Positions 12,701 through 24,819 of a stretch of DNA of 64,000 nt are shown piece by piece; the stretch's first letter is position 1; each line of letters begins with the position of its first letter. This stretch comes from Stenopsyche tienmushanensis (lineage: Eukaryota > Arthropoda > Insecta > Trichoptera > Stenopsychidae): the NCBI GenBank assembly GCA_008973525.1, contig WACJ01000502.1:2170001-2234000 (forward strand), written 5' to 3'. The notes beneath the pieces were generated by a model, which saw only the letters and a program-made list of their open reading frames with translations, ran no database searches and was not told where the DNA came from. Both the position numbers and the translations under genes were made by a program.

Positions 12701-15090
12701 TGTGATTGTTCTTTTTCTCTTTACTGTATATCTTTTCTGGTGTTCTTGTAAATCTGAAGACCCATTTCGTCAGCATTAAAAATCTGCTAGGGCGAGTAAG
12801 ACTCTTCTTCGAGTATTTGTATTAATTTCAAAGGATACTCTTCCGCAACTATTATGTGGCCAGATCTACTTTCGCCTTTCATTTTGATATTGTGCAAAAA
12901 AATTCGACTTTTAAATTTTTCAAGCCATCCCTTGCTTGCTAAAACTTCTGTATTTTGATTTATTACTTCTTGAATAATTACATGATTATAAATTATTTAA
13001 ACTTTTTCTCTTATGATAGAGCTATTGATAATCCTTTTTGGTTATTATCCTTTATCCAAATAACCAAAGCATTGCGTGTTCGTTTTCATTTGGGGTAATT
13101 TTTTCGCTTTTTTTTTAAATCCAACGAACTTATTGAGTATTATATTACACTGTTGATATTTTTTAATTTAAGAAGACAATATTCTGCAGGTTATCGCAGT
13201 TGTGATGAAATTTATTTTAAATCTAATTCAAGAATGAAAACATAAAGATGATTATTGCGGCTCAAAAAATTATCTCAGCAGGTTCCAACTCTCTCGTAGT
13301 CACTCGTTGTTTCTAATTATTGTTTTTATATTATTATTTGGATTGATTTTTTTCATATATTTTGCTCTATTTGAAGATTTTTTTCAATTCGCAATTGTGA
13401 TTTTTTACAACTGCATCAATGCTTATTATTGATCCAAATTTATAATCGATACAATAAATTTATATATTATAAAAGATAAGCGCCCCATTTGTCAATTACA
13501 AGAACGCGACGTTGTTAACACTTGATCTGGTAATTTATATGCATTATTTTAATATTCCCATATTTTTGTACTTTCTATTTTACTAGTTTTTGTAGTCTGC
13601 TTAGAATTAAAAATTAAATATTTTTGCCCATTAATATTTTATGTAGCAATTTATACGATGCATGCTTGAAAAGCTTTATCCATTATGTTTTAAGTCAATT
13701 TGCAGTTTTTTCGTCGCTATTTTTTAACCCCTATAAAACCGCTTTTTATAGAGGTTTCGTTGGAACGTCTTTTTATTTTTTATGATTATGCCATAGTTCT
13801 GTTACTTGAGTGATAAAAGTTAAATTTATTTTTCATTGTGTCAATATAAATTGGCAAAATAGAATTAAATTTCTTGGAAAAGTCGTATATCTATCACGTA
13901 TATATAATGCCTTTGACGTGGTTTCGAAAAAGGTTTAGTTTATAAAGACGCTAAATTTGTGCCTTGATTTACGCGGTACATTCCGAAAAAAAATTTGCGT
14001 CAATATATTATATAAGCTATTTTATTATTTTTTAAATTCCATCAGCTTATGAATTCACTTAATTTATAGTGTTTGGTAATTTGCTATGTTTTAAAAATAT
14101 TATCAATGCTAAAGCTATATTCTATAACATTTAATTAAATATTAATACATTGATGTATACTTTCCAATGAAAGATAAAATGTAGTTAACAAGTTGAACCT
14201 TTCATTTTTCAGACAGATTAAATGGCATTTATTATACTGATAAACTATTAGTAATACTTTTAGCATTTATCGCATAAAAATTGACGTTTCCAGATAAAGT
14301 TCTGAAAATGTATTATTTCTTTAATACAAAAATATAGAGTAGGAAATGTTAGAAATATATTTGAACTTATGAATCATCCAAGAGCATCGAATAGACGTTC
14401 AATACATTAACTACCTAATTGTAACAAATTTAATGGGGCAATTCTAAATTTTCATGTAAACATGACCAAGGAAATCGATTGAATTTAATCAAAATATTGC
14501 TTATGAGGGTTCAATGATCTCTTGTAATTTTTTGGTAAGAGTTTATTGATGCAGAGAAGATGATTATTTCGAAATCTTAAAACATGACATAGTAGTAATC
14601 TTGCAACAAATTTGTTTAGAAATAGTTTTGATCTTGACATGCAATATTGTAAGACTTTATTTGTTTGATGAAATAATGATTTTCAATTTTATTTATAACA
14701 CGAAATTTAAAAAAATCTGAAATTTATGTATCTGACATTAATTTGGCAATATCTTTAAAACGAAGAAAATTATAGTTGGAAGCTAATAAATTTTAGTAAT
14801 TTATTATGATTGTCTATTAAATAAATATTAACACATTATGTGATAGCAATTATAAAATTGGCAGTTCTATATGGCCCAAAAATAATTAATTTTGCTCGAA
14901 TGTTTATAGACTAGTGGCTGATAATTTATCGGAATTTTGATGTTTGAGAATTGGATATTTTGCATTGAAATAAAAAGATTTAATTGATACTCAGTCAAAA
15001 ATTGACATTATGCGGTATGTAAAATGAAATAATATTTTTTTCTCATAAAAAGGAAAAGAAATACATTGTTTTTAGTTATGATTATAGAAT
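12701..15090. other. Intergenic DNA between genes A and B
   Basis: Very AT-rich, with no ORF over about 60 codons and no recognisable domain. Nothing supportable was seen apart from generic AT-rich low-complexity sequence. Confidence 0.5.
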
Positions 15091-15093
15091 ATA

Positions 15094-15225
15094 TTTATTT
15101 ATACCATCAGTCATTATATTTAAAATATTTTGAAATACATTATAATTAAAGAAAATAAATAACATTAGCTATCAAATAAATAACAACTTCACACGCAAAC
15201 TTAACTTTAAATTATTACATTTATT
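15094..15225 (-). terminator. Candidate polyadenylation region of gene B
   Basis: Minus-strand AATAAA hexamers occur at 15220-15225 and 15094-15099, about 240 and 370 nt after the gene B stop. Which is used cannot be told from the sequence. Confidence 0.4.
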
Positions 15226-15465
15226 ACATAATTTAATTAAATTTGGAATATTTGTAGAGATCTGGTGGATTGCTCTAATTGAGTGATAATAGTATTTACA
15301 ATATAAAATATTAGAGGAGACGTTCATCGAAGAATGTTGCATATTGTATGAGCTTCCACATCGATCATGGCAAATAAAAACTCGATTTAAATTAAGTTAA
15401 ACCAATATTAAATCAATTGAGTAAAACCAACGCAGAATATAATGGCTTTCAATATATTGTCAAAT

Positions 15466-18400
15466 TCAGATGTTAATTTCAGCTTCAAAATCATGATTAT
15501 CATTGGGAATATCCAACCCATCGATAAAGTCGAGACCTTCGTGACCGTGTCCACCACCACCGCCATGACCACCGCCACCATGCCCTCCTCCTCCACCTCC
15601 ATGACCACCTCCGCCATATCCACCTCCTCCATGTCCTCCACCGCCACCACCGTGACCTCCTCCACCATGATCTCCTCCACCGCCCCCACCGTGTCCTCCT
15701 CCGCCATGTCCTCCGCCGCCACCGCTTCCGTGACCTCCTCCGCCATGTCCACCACCCCCATGGCCTCCTCCACCATGACCTCCTCCACCTCCACCATGTC
15801 CTCCTCCACCATGTCCACCACCAGCCGCCTCCATGGCCACCTCCGCCCCCACCGTGTCCTCCTCCGCCATGTCCTCCGCCGCCACCACCTCCGTGACCTC
15901 CTCCGCCATGTCCACCACCCCCATGGCCTCCTCCACCATGACCTCCTCCACCTCCACCATGTCCTCCTCCTCCATGTCCACCACCGCCACCTCCATGACC
16001 ACCACCGCCATGACCTCCTCCGCCTCCACCATGTCCTCCTCCACCATGTCCTCCACCACCTCCGCCTCCATGACCGCCGCCACCATGTCCTCCTCCGCCA
16101 CTTCCATGGCTACCTCCACCATGACCTCCTCCGCCCCCACCACCGTGACCTCCTCCACCATATCCTCCTCCACCATGTCCTCCTCCGCCATGTCCTCCAC
16201 CACCTCCGCCTCCATGACCGCCGCCACCACCCCCATGGCCCCCTCCACCATGACCTCCGCCCCCACCACCGTGGCCGCCTCCACCATGTCCTCCTCCTCC
16301 ACCACCTCCGTGACCTCCTCCGCCATGTCCTCCACCACCACCACCATGACCACCTCCGCCATGTCCTCCTCCTCCACCGCCTCCATGTCCACCGCCACCA
16401 CCTCCTCCATGTCCTCCGCCGCCACCTCCATGGCCTCCACCTCCACCGCCCCCACCACTACCTTTTTTATATCCCCACTTTTTACCACCTCCTTTTCCTG
16501 ATTTGCTTCCATGTTCTGTATGATGTGAATGATGAGTATCATGACCTCCTTTCTGGTTGTGACCCTATTAAAAAATACGTTAGAAGCATTTCTTAATGAA
16601 ATAAAAATATTATGAAATATAATAACAACTCGTACTTTGTGATCAGAATGATGGCCTCCTTTTTCATGATGTCCTTTCTTGCCTTTACTGCCGTGATGAT
16701 GACTAGACTTGTGATGTCCTCCTTTTGATTTTCCTCCCTTAAATTTTTATGTAATATTGTTATGTTTTGTATTGAAATATCCTACTAATCATGAGAGATT
16801 TTTTTTAAAAATATACCTTATGATGATCATGCTCTTCGTGGAATCCACCGTGTTTCTCTTCATGCCCACCACCATGGTGTTCATCGAAGAATTCCACCTT
16901 TTTCTCGTATGCTTCTTTCTTGTGAACGTCATGTCCTCCTTTAGTGCTATGCCCCTTAGAATGCTTTCCGGATTCTTCAAACTAAAATAAACGAAACGAA
17001 AACGAAAATTATTTAAAAAATATGCTTCATTTACCTTATAATGTGGTTGAAATTATCTTTTGAATTATACCCCGGCGGCTTTTTTGCCTCCTTCGCCTTT
17101 GTTATGTTCAGCATGATAACCGGATTCCCCATGGAATTTTTTCTCATGGCCCCCTTTTTCTCCATGATGTCCGGCGTGACCTTCTTTATCATGGTGTCCC
17201 TTTGAGCCCTTATAGTGATCGTGTTCTCCCTATTAATTAAAAAATATATATTCTATCACTAAGTTATGGCTTGCATCACATATCATGCATTTTTATCTGA
17301 ATGTTGAAACTTAAGAGTAAATATTATATAAATGTATATATTTTTTAATCTTTACAGTAAATGTTACTATGTTATTGCCAGAAGCATATTCATTATTATA
17401 GTAAGTTTTTTTTATTATGTATGCTTACTTTTAAATTTAAAAAATCCCAAAGTTGAGAAATAGTTTACAAGAATTGTCAACGAATAAATGATAAACTAAA
17501 AATATCTAGAATTATACATTCAATTACCGAGTTGTAAATACAAGCAAAACAATAAAATTAAATCGAAGGCTTTGCTAATCTAATACAGGATATAAACTCT
17601 TTACTCAATATTTTTTGATGGAAATAATTTTTGTAGTTGTGGTCGAATTTTTTTTTGAATTATAAGAAAAAAATAAGTCCTAAATGAGCACTATCAATTA
17701 ATAATAATATAATAGGTAAATCAATATTTGTTTGTTACAATTTTTATCAGGTATTTTAATGTTTTTATTGTTGTTTTCCCATATAAAAGATTTTCTTAAA
17801 ACCGCATAAATTTATTTAATTTAATTTATGCTAAAAAAGTCAAATATCTGCTTTTTTGCATAGTTTTACCAAATTACGTAAATTGCAATGTTGTTTAATA
17901 TATTAAAGCGGATCGTATAGTGATAAAATCATGTTTTAAAAATATTTTACCTTATAGCCTTTATCTCCCTTACTACCATGTTTGGAATGATGAGCTGCGT
18001 GATGTTCTTTACCACCACCTTTAAAAAATATAACATATGTTAATAATTAAAATGGGATAAAATATGAATAATTTTTAATTGCAGCGTTTTATTACCTTTT
18101 GAATGTTTACCGCCTCCACCTCCACCCCCTCCTCCATGACCTCCTCCGCCCCCTCCGCCATGGCCTCCTCCTCCGCCACCTCCGTGACCTCCTCCACCGT
18201 GTCCTCCACCGCTACCGCCGCCGTGACCACCTCCACCATGACCACCTCCGCCATGTCCTCCACCGCCACCTCCGTGACCACCACCTCCATGTCCACCACC
18301 GCCGCCACCTCCATGACCGCCTCCGCCATGTCCTCCTCCTCCACCTCCGCCGTGACCTCCTCCGCCGTGTCCTCCACCGCCACCTCCGTGACCACCACCT

Positions 18401-19666
18401 CCATGTCCACCACCACCGCCACTTCCATGACCGCCTCCGCCATGTCCTCCTCCTCCACCTCCTCCGTGACCTCCTCCGCCGTGTCCTCCTCCGCCACTAC
18501 CGTGACCACCTCCACCACCTCCATGACCTCCTCCGCCATGTCCTCCACCACCTACCACCGTGGCCACCTCCACCATGTCCTCCACCCCCATGGCCTCCTC
18601 CACCGTGTCCACCACCACCGCCTCCATGACCGCCGCCACCATGTCCTCCTCCTCCACCACTTCCGTGACCTCCTCCGCCATATCCTCCACCGCCACCTCC
18701 GTGACCTCCTCCGCCATGTCCTCCACCGCCGCCACCACCGTGACCACCTCCACCATGTCCTCCACCGCCACTTCCGTGACCTCCTCCGCCATGTCCTCCA
18801 CCACCACCTCCGTGACCTCCTCCGCCATGTCCTCCACCCCCATGGCCTCCTCCACCGTGTCCACCACCACCACCTCCATGACCGCCACCACCATGTCCTC
18901 CTCCTCCACCACCTCCGTGACCTCCTCCACCATGTCCTCCACCCCCATGGCCTCCTCCACCGTGTCCACCACCACCACCTCCATGACCGCCACCACCATG
19001 TCCTCCTCCTCCACCACCTCCGTGACCTCCTCCACCATGTCCTCCACCGCCACCTCCGTGGCCTCCTCCACCATATCCTCCACCACCATGGCCTCCTCCA
19101 CCGTGTCCACCACCACCACTTCCATGTCCTCCTCCTCCACCGCCATGACCTCCACCGCCACCCCCATGACCTCCTCCACCATGTCCACCGCCACCGCCTC
19201 CATGACCACCGCCGCCATGTCCTCCACCACCACCCCCGTGACCTCCTCCACCATGTCCATACAAGTATTCATCATTATAGTGTCCATCATCAAAAGTAAT
19301 GATTTCATCTAAATCATCCTCGTTTGTAGCTGCAACTTTTAGATCCTTGGTAGCTGGATCTTTTTTTATCACTGCTGCGACTGGTTTTTTAGCAACCGGA
19401 GGAATCCTTCTCTTGGTCTTCTTCCCCAAAGCTTCATCGCTATTACTTGAGAGTATGCTATCAATTTGAACACTAACAGGTACAGCATGATTTGAATCAT
19501 AGGAAAATGTCGCCGGGGTAACAACCCGTTGACTTTCGGACGATGACAAATCACTCGTATTTTTCACTTCACTCGAGTTTGGTACAATAACAGAACATTG
19601 ATTATAACTGATCGACAGTAAAAGCCAGAGCCCTAGCAGGGGGCTGCTTCTTAAGATGACTTTCAT
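15466..19666 (-). CDS. Gene B: large secreted Gly/His-rich matrix-type protein, two frameshifts
   Basis: Exons are 19666-18096, 18018-17951, 17229-17071, 16981-16817, 16737-16636 and 16564-15466. Introns are GT-AG (77, 721, 89, 79 and 71 nt). Exons 2-5 match gene A and gene C in length and phase exactly. Exon 1 encodes a signal peptide (LLGLWLLLSISYNQCSV), a linker with the dibasic KKTKRR and the segment DLKVAATNEDD (DLKTAATNEN in gene C), then roughly 380 residues of GGGGH-type repeat. The core shows KGDKGYK, KGSKGHHDKEGHAGHH, ESGKHSKGHSTKGGHDVHKK and EFFDEHHGGGHEEKH. Exon 6 starts GHNQKGGHDTHHSHH and KKWGYKK, then a long repeat and the tail IDGLDIPNDNHDFEAEINI. Exon 1 (1571 nt) and exon 6 (1099 nt) each have one base too many, near 18553-18554 and 15823-15824, inside the repeats. 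As written, translation stops after 389 codons. If the extra bases are consensus errors the protein is about 1053 aa; otherwise the allele is truncated. Function is inferred as for gene A. Confidence 0.85.
15541..16460 (-). repeat. Gly/His-coding repeat in exon 6 of gene B
   Basis: This is a long imperfect array of GGGGH/GGGGGGH codons, with higher-order near-identical blocks: the segments around 15690-15815 and 15850-15960 are almost the same, suggesting a recent internal duplication. The frame changes at 15823-15824 through one extra base (TGG-TGG-TGG instead of GGT-GGT-GGA). Confidence 0.9.
17230..17950 (-). other. Intron 2 of gene B
   Basis: This 721-nt AT-rich intron, between the 68-nt and 159-nt exons, has no ORF or recognisable element. 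The same intron is 79 nt in gene A and 82 nt in gene C. Confidence 0.7.
18109..19257 (-). repeat. Gly/His-coding repeat in exon 1 of gene B
   Basis: The longest Gly/His array in the window. It contains duplicated higher-order blocks (for example around 18835-18930 and 18945-19035, almost identical). One extra base near 18553-18554 changes the frame: upstream of it the 19666 ATG frame reads GGGGH, downstream the next frame does. Confidence 0.9.
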
Positions 19667-19749
19667 GTTGAGAAATTATTGAATCATCTTCAATATTGAA
19701 AACACCGTTATTAGTTTTATACAATGGTACACTTGATGTCCGATAAGCG

Positions 19750-19786
19750 ACTGATATCGTCCGTACAAATTGCAGGCTGTTTTATA
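19750..19786 (-). promoter_or_regulatory. Core promoter of gene B
   Basis: Minus-strand TATAAAAC (19786-19779), 24 bases, then TCAGTCG with the predicted start near 19752, 86 nt before the ATG. The spacing is identical to genes A and C. Confidence 0.8.
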
Positions 19787-19857
19787 GTCCTTTTCGCTCA
19801 GATGATTTGCGATGGTTGCAAAATAGGGAACTATTGAATGTCGGTCATTGGACGAAA

Positions 19858-19887
19858 ATCACAAAACCGATCAATTTGATACGAAAA
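19858..19887. promoter_or_regulatory. Shared upstream element of gene B
   Basis: Plus-strand ACCGATCAATTTGATACGAA with AAC following, about 112-132 bases upstream of the predicted start. The ATCAATTTGATACGAAAAC part is identical to the gene C copy, while the CAGATCGG half is only partly kept. Confidence 0.6.
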
Positions 19888-21480
19888 CAATGCAACGGAG
19901 AATAAGATGATTTATTTTTCTGCAATGTTTCATCGGTGATATCTCGTCTTGTGCAAGTGAAATGACATTTCTTTCTTTCTTTCCGCGATTGTGCACTTTT
20001 ATATGCATTTAATTGGCAGCGTCGTCAATCGCTCGCGAAGAACAGGTAGTAAACGTTTTATAAACGGTCCGTTTGTTTGATTAATTGTAGGTTTTTTTAT
20101 GCAAACGACAAAGTCTGTGCTGCTTGAACAGATTTCAATTTCGGCGCGTTGATGTTATTCAATACATAATATAATTTTGCCATCTGATGTTGTGGTTGAC
20201 TAAAATCTTCATTTTATTGTTAAATGGATTGCTTAAGGGTAATCTCAATGCGTTTGCTGTTGTTTTAGCAATACGACTTGTATTTCAAAATCCAGAACCA
20301 ATCTCACAAAGCGATATTTCGATATTACTATATTTGGATGACGTTGGGCTAAACGGGAAGAGATATTCACATTTTTGATGGCATAAAAAAAATGTTGCCA
20401 AATAGTCAGAAACTGACTGTCAAACTTCGCCATTCGTTAAATTAAGTGTGACTATTGGAGTTATTTATAAAAGTCACTTTACGACAGCGATTTGCCAATA
20501 ACTTGCACATAATCTTTTAAACTTATATTAAGATGTGAGTTTCGAGCAAAATAATTTAAATGGAATTGAGATCATTTTATGTGATGATTCTTCATTAATT
20601 AATACATTGTGGTTAAACTATGAAGGTCCTGTTCAACTTTAGTAATCATCTCAAATACAAAAATTCAGGCAAGACCTAGATCAAGACTATTGATTTATTG
20701 GTACAATGGTGTTCAAGATCTATTTTCCATTTTGATAGTTTATTACAGTTTATTAAAATTTATTTGGATGTGAATCAGATAAAATATTTATCTAACTAAC
20801 GCAATTCCATCAAAAAGTCAAATTATTTTTAGAAATTACATACACTTATGAATTTTCATAGATTATGCCTTCAAATCACTCATATCGCTCGCGCAGAATG
20901 TCTATCGTGGTATGCGCTGTTAATAACAAGTTGTTTCATGACCCTAGACTTAGTAACACCTTCGAAATTTATATTTAATTAATCTATACCAATAACCTCA
21001 TCTATGTTATAGCACACGTGGAGATGGGAAATGAAGGGTGTGATTAAATATTAAATTGATTATTGGGGGTCGAGTGAGCACCGTCATAATATTGTCCACC
21101 ATACCATCAGGGCAATTTTCAGATTTTATTTGGCGATGTCCGAAAATCTATTAATTTTAAATTTAAGATCAACCCTAAACGTTTCGATCAGATGCATATC
21201 GAGACGATCTATCAAGAATATTAAAATTTGTTAATTGGGATAAAAACGATCTGGATTTGAATCCAAACCTTTACAATAAGCATATAACCGCACATAAAAA
21301 CTTGTCCTTCCAAATATGGATAATTGGCAACCCTACCCAAGGGCTAGTATTAAATAAAATAATGATCAGAACTTGACCCACTTCTCTTAAACATTTTTTT
21401 TATTGTGAACCTCATCCCAACCCTTGTGACTTGGTCAAATAATGGTCAAAATAGATTTTCTTATAATTTTTTCTGTATAT
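19888..21480. other. Intergenic DNA upstream of gene B
   Basis: The first 250 bases may carry more regulatory sequence. Beyond that no ORF with a recognisable domain was seen. The open frame 20187-20378 has no support. Confidence 0.45.
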
Positions 21481-21489
21481 TATTTCACT

Positions 21490-22830
21490 TGTTCAACAAC
21501 AGATACATATTTTTTATACCTTCGCGGACCCCTAGGAGTCCGCGGACTCCTTTTTAAGAACCGCTGCTCTAGAGCAATGGTTCACTCAGAGGCGAAGCAT
21601 TCAGAACACACTAAGAATGATTTGGAGTTCTTTTGTTGGCATGAAACTAGTTGCAAACATCAGAGACTTGATCGAACAGGACGTTTTCAACAATGGTTCA
21701 CAGCATCAGTGCAAGCATCATATGAAGTCGCATTGGAAATTGCTAAGCAAAAAAAATCTAGACATCAAGAAAATCAAGGTTTCACCATTGTCTTCTTAAC
21801 AAGTTGATGAATCAACAGACATAACTCATGTGCTCAGTTGCTTGTCTTCGTGAAATATATTCATTCAGATGATATCAAAGAAGAGTTCCTATTTCGTAGT
21901 GAACTTGAAAGTACTACAAAAAGTGATGATATTGAAGATAAATACCATTTTTGAGACTGGAAGATTAAAGTGGAAAAAACGCGTGTACGGATAGTGCAAC
22001 ATCTATGCTTGGTTCAAAATCGGACTTTCAGAAAAAATTAAAAGAAGTTGCTCCTCAAGCAAACTGCATGATTCACCGGTATGTCTTTTTCAGCAAGACT
22101 CTTCTAACTCCTCTGCAAGAGGTACTTCATTCGTTGATAAAAATCGTAAATTACATCAAATCTGGAGCTCTTAACACTCGTCTGTTTAGAAAGCTGTTCA
22201 AAGACATGGATTCTGATCAAGATGTTATTTTTTTTCTACACTGTAGTATGCTGCTTGTCGAAAGTGTTGTGAATCGTGTCTTAATTGAAAGTTGAAATCG
22301 AGTTGTTCCTGGAAGTGCAAGAGAAACATGACATTTTGGTAAACTTTATCGACAAAGCTTGGTAGAAAGGAGTAGCATATCAAGCAAACTTCAGGGAATC
22401 GAATATTATCGCATGTCACGATAATCTCAGGGCATTTTTATCCAAACTGCAAAACTGGCGAAGAAAGATAAATCTTGGAAACATTGCAATGTTTGATTAA
22501 CTCTACAGTGTGTTAGATGAATCTTTATTTGATTTGAAAGCGAAATGAATTAAAATTTTAAAAAGGAGATTTCTGGGCATCTCAAATCCCTTGAAAATAA
22601 ACTTCAGCGTTACTTCCCCGAGCTGAAAGAAAAACAAACTACATTGATACGAAATCCATTTTCTGTTACCCTTAAATTAACCACCAATCCCGATAAATTA
22701 CGAGATGACTTCTTGGATTTGTGGAATGATTCCTCGGCACGTAACATGTTTAATGAAAAATTGCTCACGCAATGCTGGTGTGGTATGTATCATTCATACC
22801 CAAATGTGACGATGCTTGCTTTTTGAGTTT
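21490..22830 (+). pseudogene. Decayed hAT transposase (ZBED5/FAM200-like)
   Basis: Fragments in several frames line up in order with a hAT-superfamily transposase of the ZBED5/FAM200 type. They are QASYEVALEIAKQKK (about 21709-21755), a stretch ending KEEFLFRSELESTTKSDDI (about 21880-21940), MLGSKSDFQKKLKEVAPQ and CMIHRYVFFSKTLL (about 22005-22105), IKIVNYIKSGALNTRLFRKL (about 22138-22197), LRAFLSKLQNWRRK (about 22428-22470) and the C-terminal dimerisation part LRDDFLDLWNDSSARNMF (about 22699-22752) ending near MLAF. Stops and frameshifts interrupt it repeatedly and the start is missing, so it is inactive. The sequence at about 21520-21590 (CGCGGACCCCTAGGAGTCCG, then GAACCGCTG) looks like a hAT end, but it points away from this coding region. 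Confidence 0.8.
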
Positions 22831-22849
22831 TATTTCCATTATGTCTACA

Positions 22850-23960
22850 TATTGGTCGCCACCCGAAAAAGTTTGGAAGCCTCTAGAATAATCTATGGGA
22901 TGTTAAATGGTATTTCTACATTTAAACTGTGACCGATATAACTATAAATATGACGAATTTTGAGATTGAACGCTCAAAATAATTGAATGAAATTTAAATA
23001 GAGCTATTTTTCGATTAACGACGCCGCCTTTCGTGCCGTTTTTATGTTGCGCGTCTTAACATTTTAATTGCACAATCTCGTTTGTAATGACCGTTTGGGT
23101 ACTTTTGTCGAGTAATTGCGACCATTTTGGAGAGTCTGGTCTCTAACGAGTCCTCAGTGGCCTCTTGTCCTTTTTACTTCCAGCACTTGGCGTTGTCTAT
23201 TCATTATTGTACGTCGAGGATGGTTTTGTTTTACAGGTAACCACTTGATCTGACCTTTGACTTTACGACCGCATTAAGTGCGGAATTTTTTAGGCTTCCG
23301 GCATTCAACTTTGTGGTTAATTTATATCAGAAAAATACTGAGATCTTTATTTGAGAGCTCAAATTTACCCCCGCGATGATTAAACACACACCTATATTAA
23401 ATATTATAAATTGTATTAAAGCTTTTATTGTGCTTCTTATTTTGGTTTTATTTTAATGATCAATAAAAAGTTCATAATAATCAAAGCCTCACTTTATATA
23501 AAGTCGCGAAATTAATATCCACCAACGCAAAAATATTTACGTTACGAGTTCATGAAACGCCTACACGAGTTCTAATTCTCAGATCCAACCAATATTTTCA
23601 TATCATTATCTTATAATCTCCAAAAAACTTAAAGTCTACAAGAAGTATTCTATTTATATTAATGAATACGACATATGATAAATCTATTTGGGTATTATTT
23701 TTAAAAGCTTGAAGTTAAATGGTATTCATATTGTATTTTTAATATAACCATATATGTATCGGTAGTGACAAAAACACGTTGTACCTATTAATTAAGTCTA
23801 GACAAGTTTAATTATCAACGAAGTTTCTTAAATAATACATCAATAGACCTGGATTTATCTCTCGACATTGATACATTAATAGTTATCTACGTATGCAAAT
23901 GATTTTATGCCTTTTTTGAAAAAAATAAGAGTAAATGTCGTATATAAGTTTGCATTTGGA
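22850..23960. other. Intergenic DNA, no gene recognised
   Basis: A GC-balanced patch at 23015-23310 is single-copy in this window and has no ORF or RNA motif that I recognise. The remainder is AT-rich. Confidence 0.45.
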
Positions 23961-23969
23961 GGCTTTGTT

Positions 23970-24130
23970 TCTGCGAAAATTATACAAATTCAGACGCCAA
24001 AACCGATCAGAAAAAACTATACAATGATTGTTTCTTGTATAGTTTTTATTTTTTACTTTATTTTTTTATAACTTTTTTAAACAGAAGGGTAGAAACGGCA
24101 CGTGTTTTCGACTTATTATGTATAATATAT
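23970..24130. repeat. Dispersed repeat family 3 with hairpin, first copy
   Basis: It matches 49210-49385 in direct orientation (CAGAC/CAGAA, AACAATGATT, ACAGAAG-GTA-AAACGGCACGT). It includes a perfect 13-bp inverted repeat, 24012-24024 and 24035-24047, with a 10-nt loop. The arms are degraded in the other copy. No coding content. Confidence 0.55.
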
Positions 24131-24815
24131 ATATCTAATTCAGTCTCTGAAAACATATTATGTATTTATACTTCTGAATGAAATCTGGGTTAATATTTGG
24201 TGATGAGGCCAAATTAAGAATATTTATGTGTATTAAGCATAATTATTGTACATTGGAATCGAAATATGTAGCCTTAATTATGTCACGTGTAGACATGATA
24301 GCATAATGGGACATCTTTAAGAATTTGGGACGCCATTGAATATCAGACAAGATCAAATTGTAAAAAAATGTAGATGAGGATTAAAAAAATCCTTGAGCAT
24401 ACACGTGCCATAAAATTATATTTGGAAATACGTATATTTTTTGATAAATCTCTAATGATAAATAAGCATTAATTCTGATACAAATTGAGAAATGAAACAT
24501 GATCTCCCGCTGTTCGGATGCTGTTAAATTTGAACTGACTTTTATATGACATTCGACATATTAACCCTTTGAGTAGTGAGCTTATTTATAATCATCATAA
24601 TCTTAGATGCTATATTTAGTTGTTAACCATTTATCATCCGTACAAATCCACTTATCTGTCAGGACCGTCGCAGTGTGTATAAAGTTTGTATCTAAATAAA
24701 TAAACACTATTAATAGCACATGACATTCGGTTATTCGGTTTTAAGTTCAAGTCAAGTCGAACTTGCTTAAAGTATTAATACAAATACATTAAGGCCATCA
24801 ATATTGGTTAATTAA
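24131..24815. other. Intergenic DNA 3' of gene C
   Basis: AT-rich, with no ORF or recognisable element before the candidate polyadenylation signals of gene C. Confidence 0.5.
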
Positions 24816-24819
24816 TGTC

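Noticed and set aside
15442..16596. Long plus-strand ORF (Ser/Thr then His/Arg-rich) of 384 codons
   Set aside because: It is the antisense reading of the Gly/His array of gene B exon 6. CCACC/CCGCC repeats lack stops in several frames, and the minus-strand reading has matching splice sites and paralogues.
18109..19257. CRISPR-like regular repeats
   Set aside because: Units are codon-scale, imperfect and in frame with a spliced eukaryotic gene, with no unique spacers.
18040..19308. Minus-strand 422-codon ORF starting MKSLLLMMDTIMMNTCMD
   Set aside because: Its Glu/Val/Met first half is the out-of-frame reading of the GGGGH array. Only its last part, after the frameshift, is the true gene B frame.
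18099..19312. Plus-strand ORFs of 176, 250 and 398 codons
   Set aside because: Antisense shadows of the gene B exon 1 array, with biased Thr/Ser/Met or Leu/His/Arg composition and no start context or partner exons.
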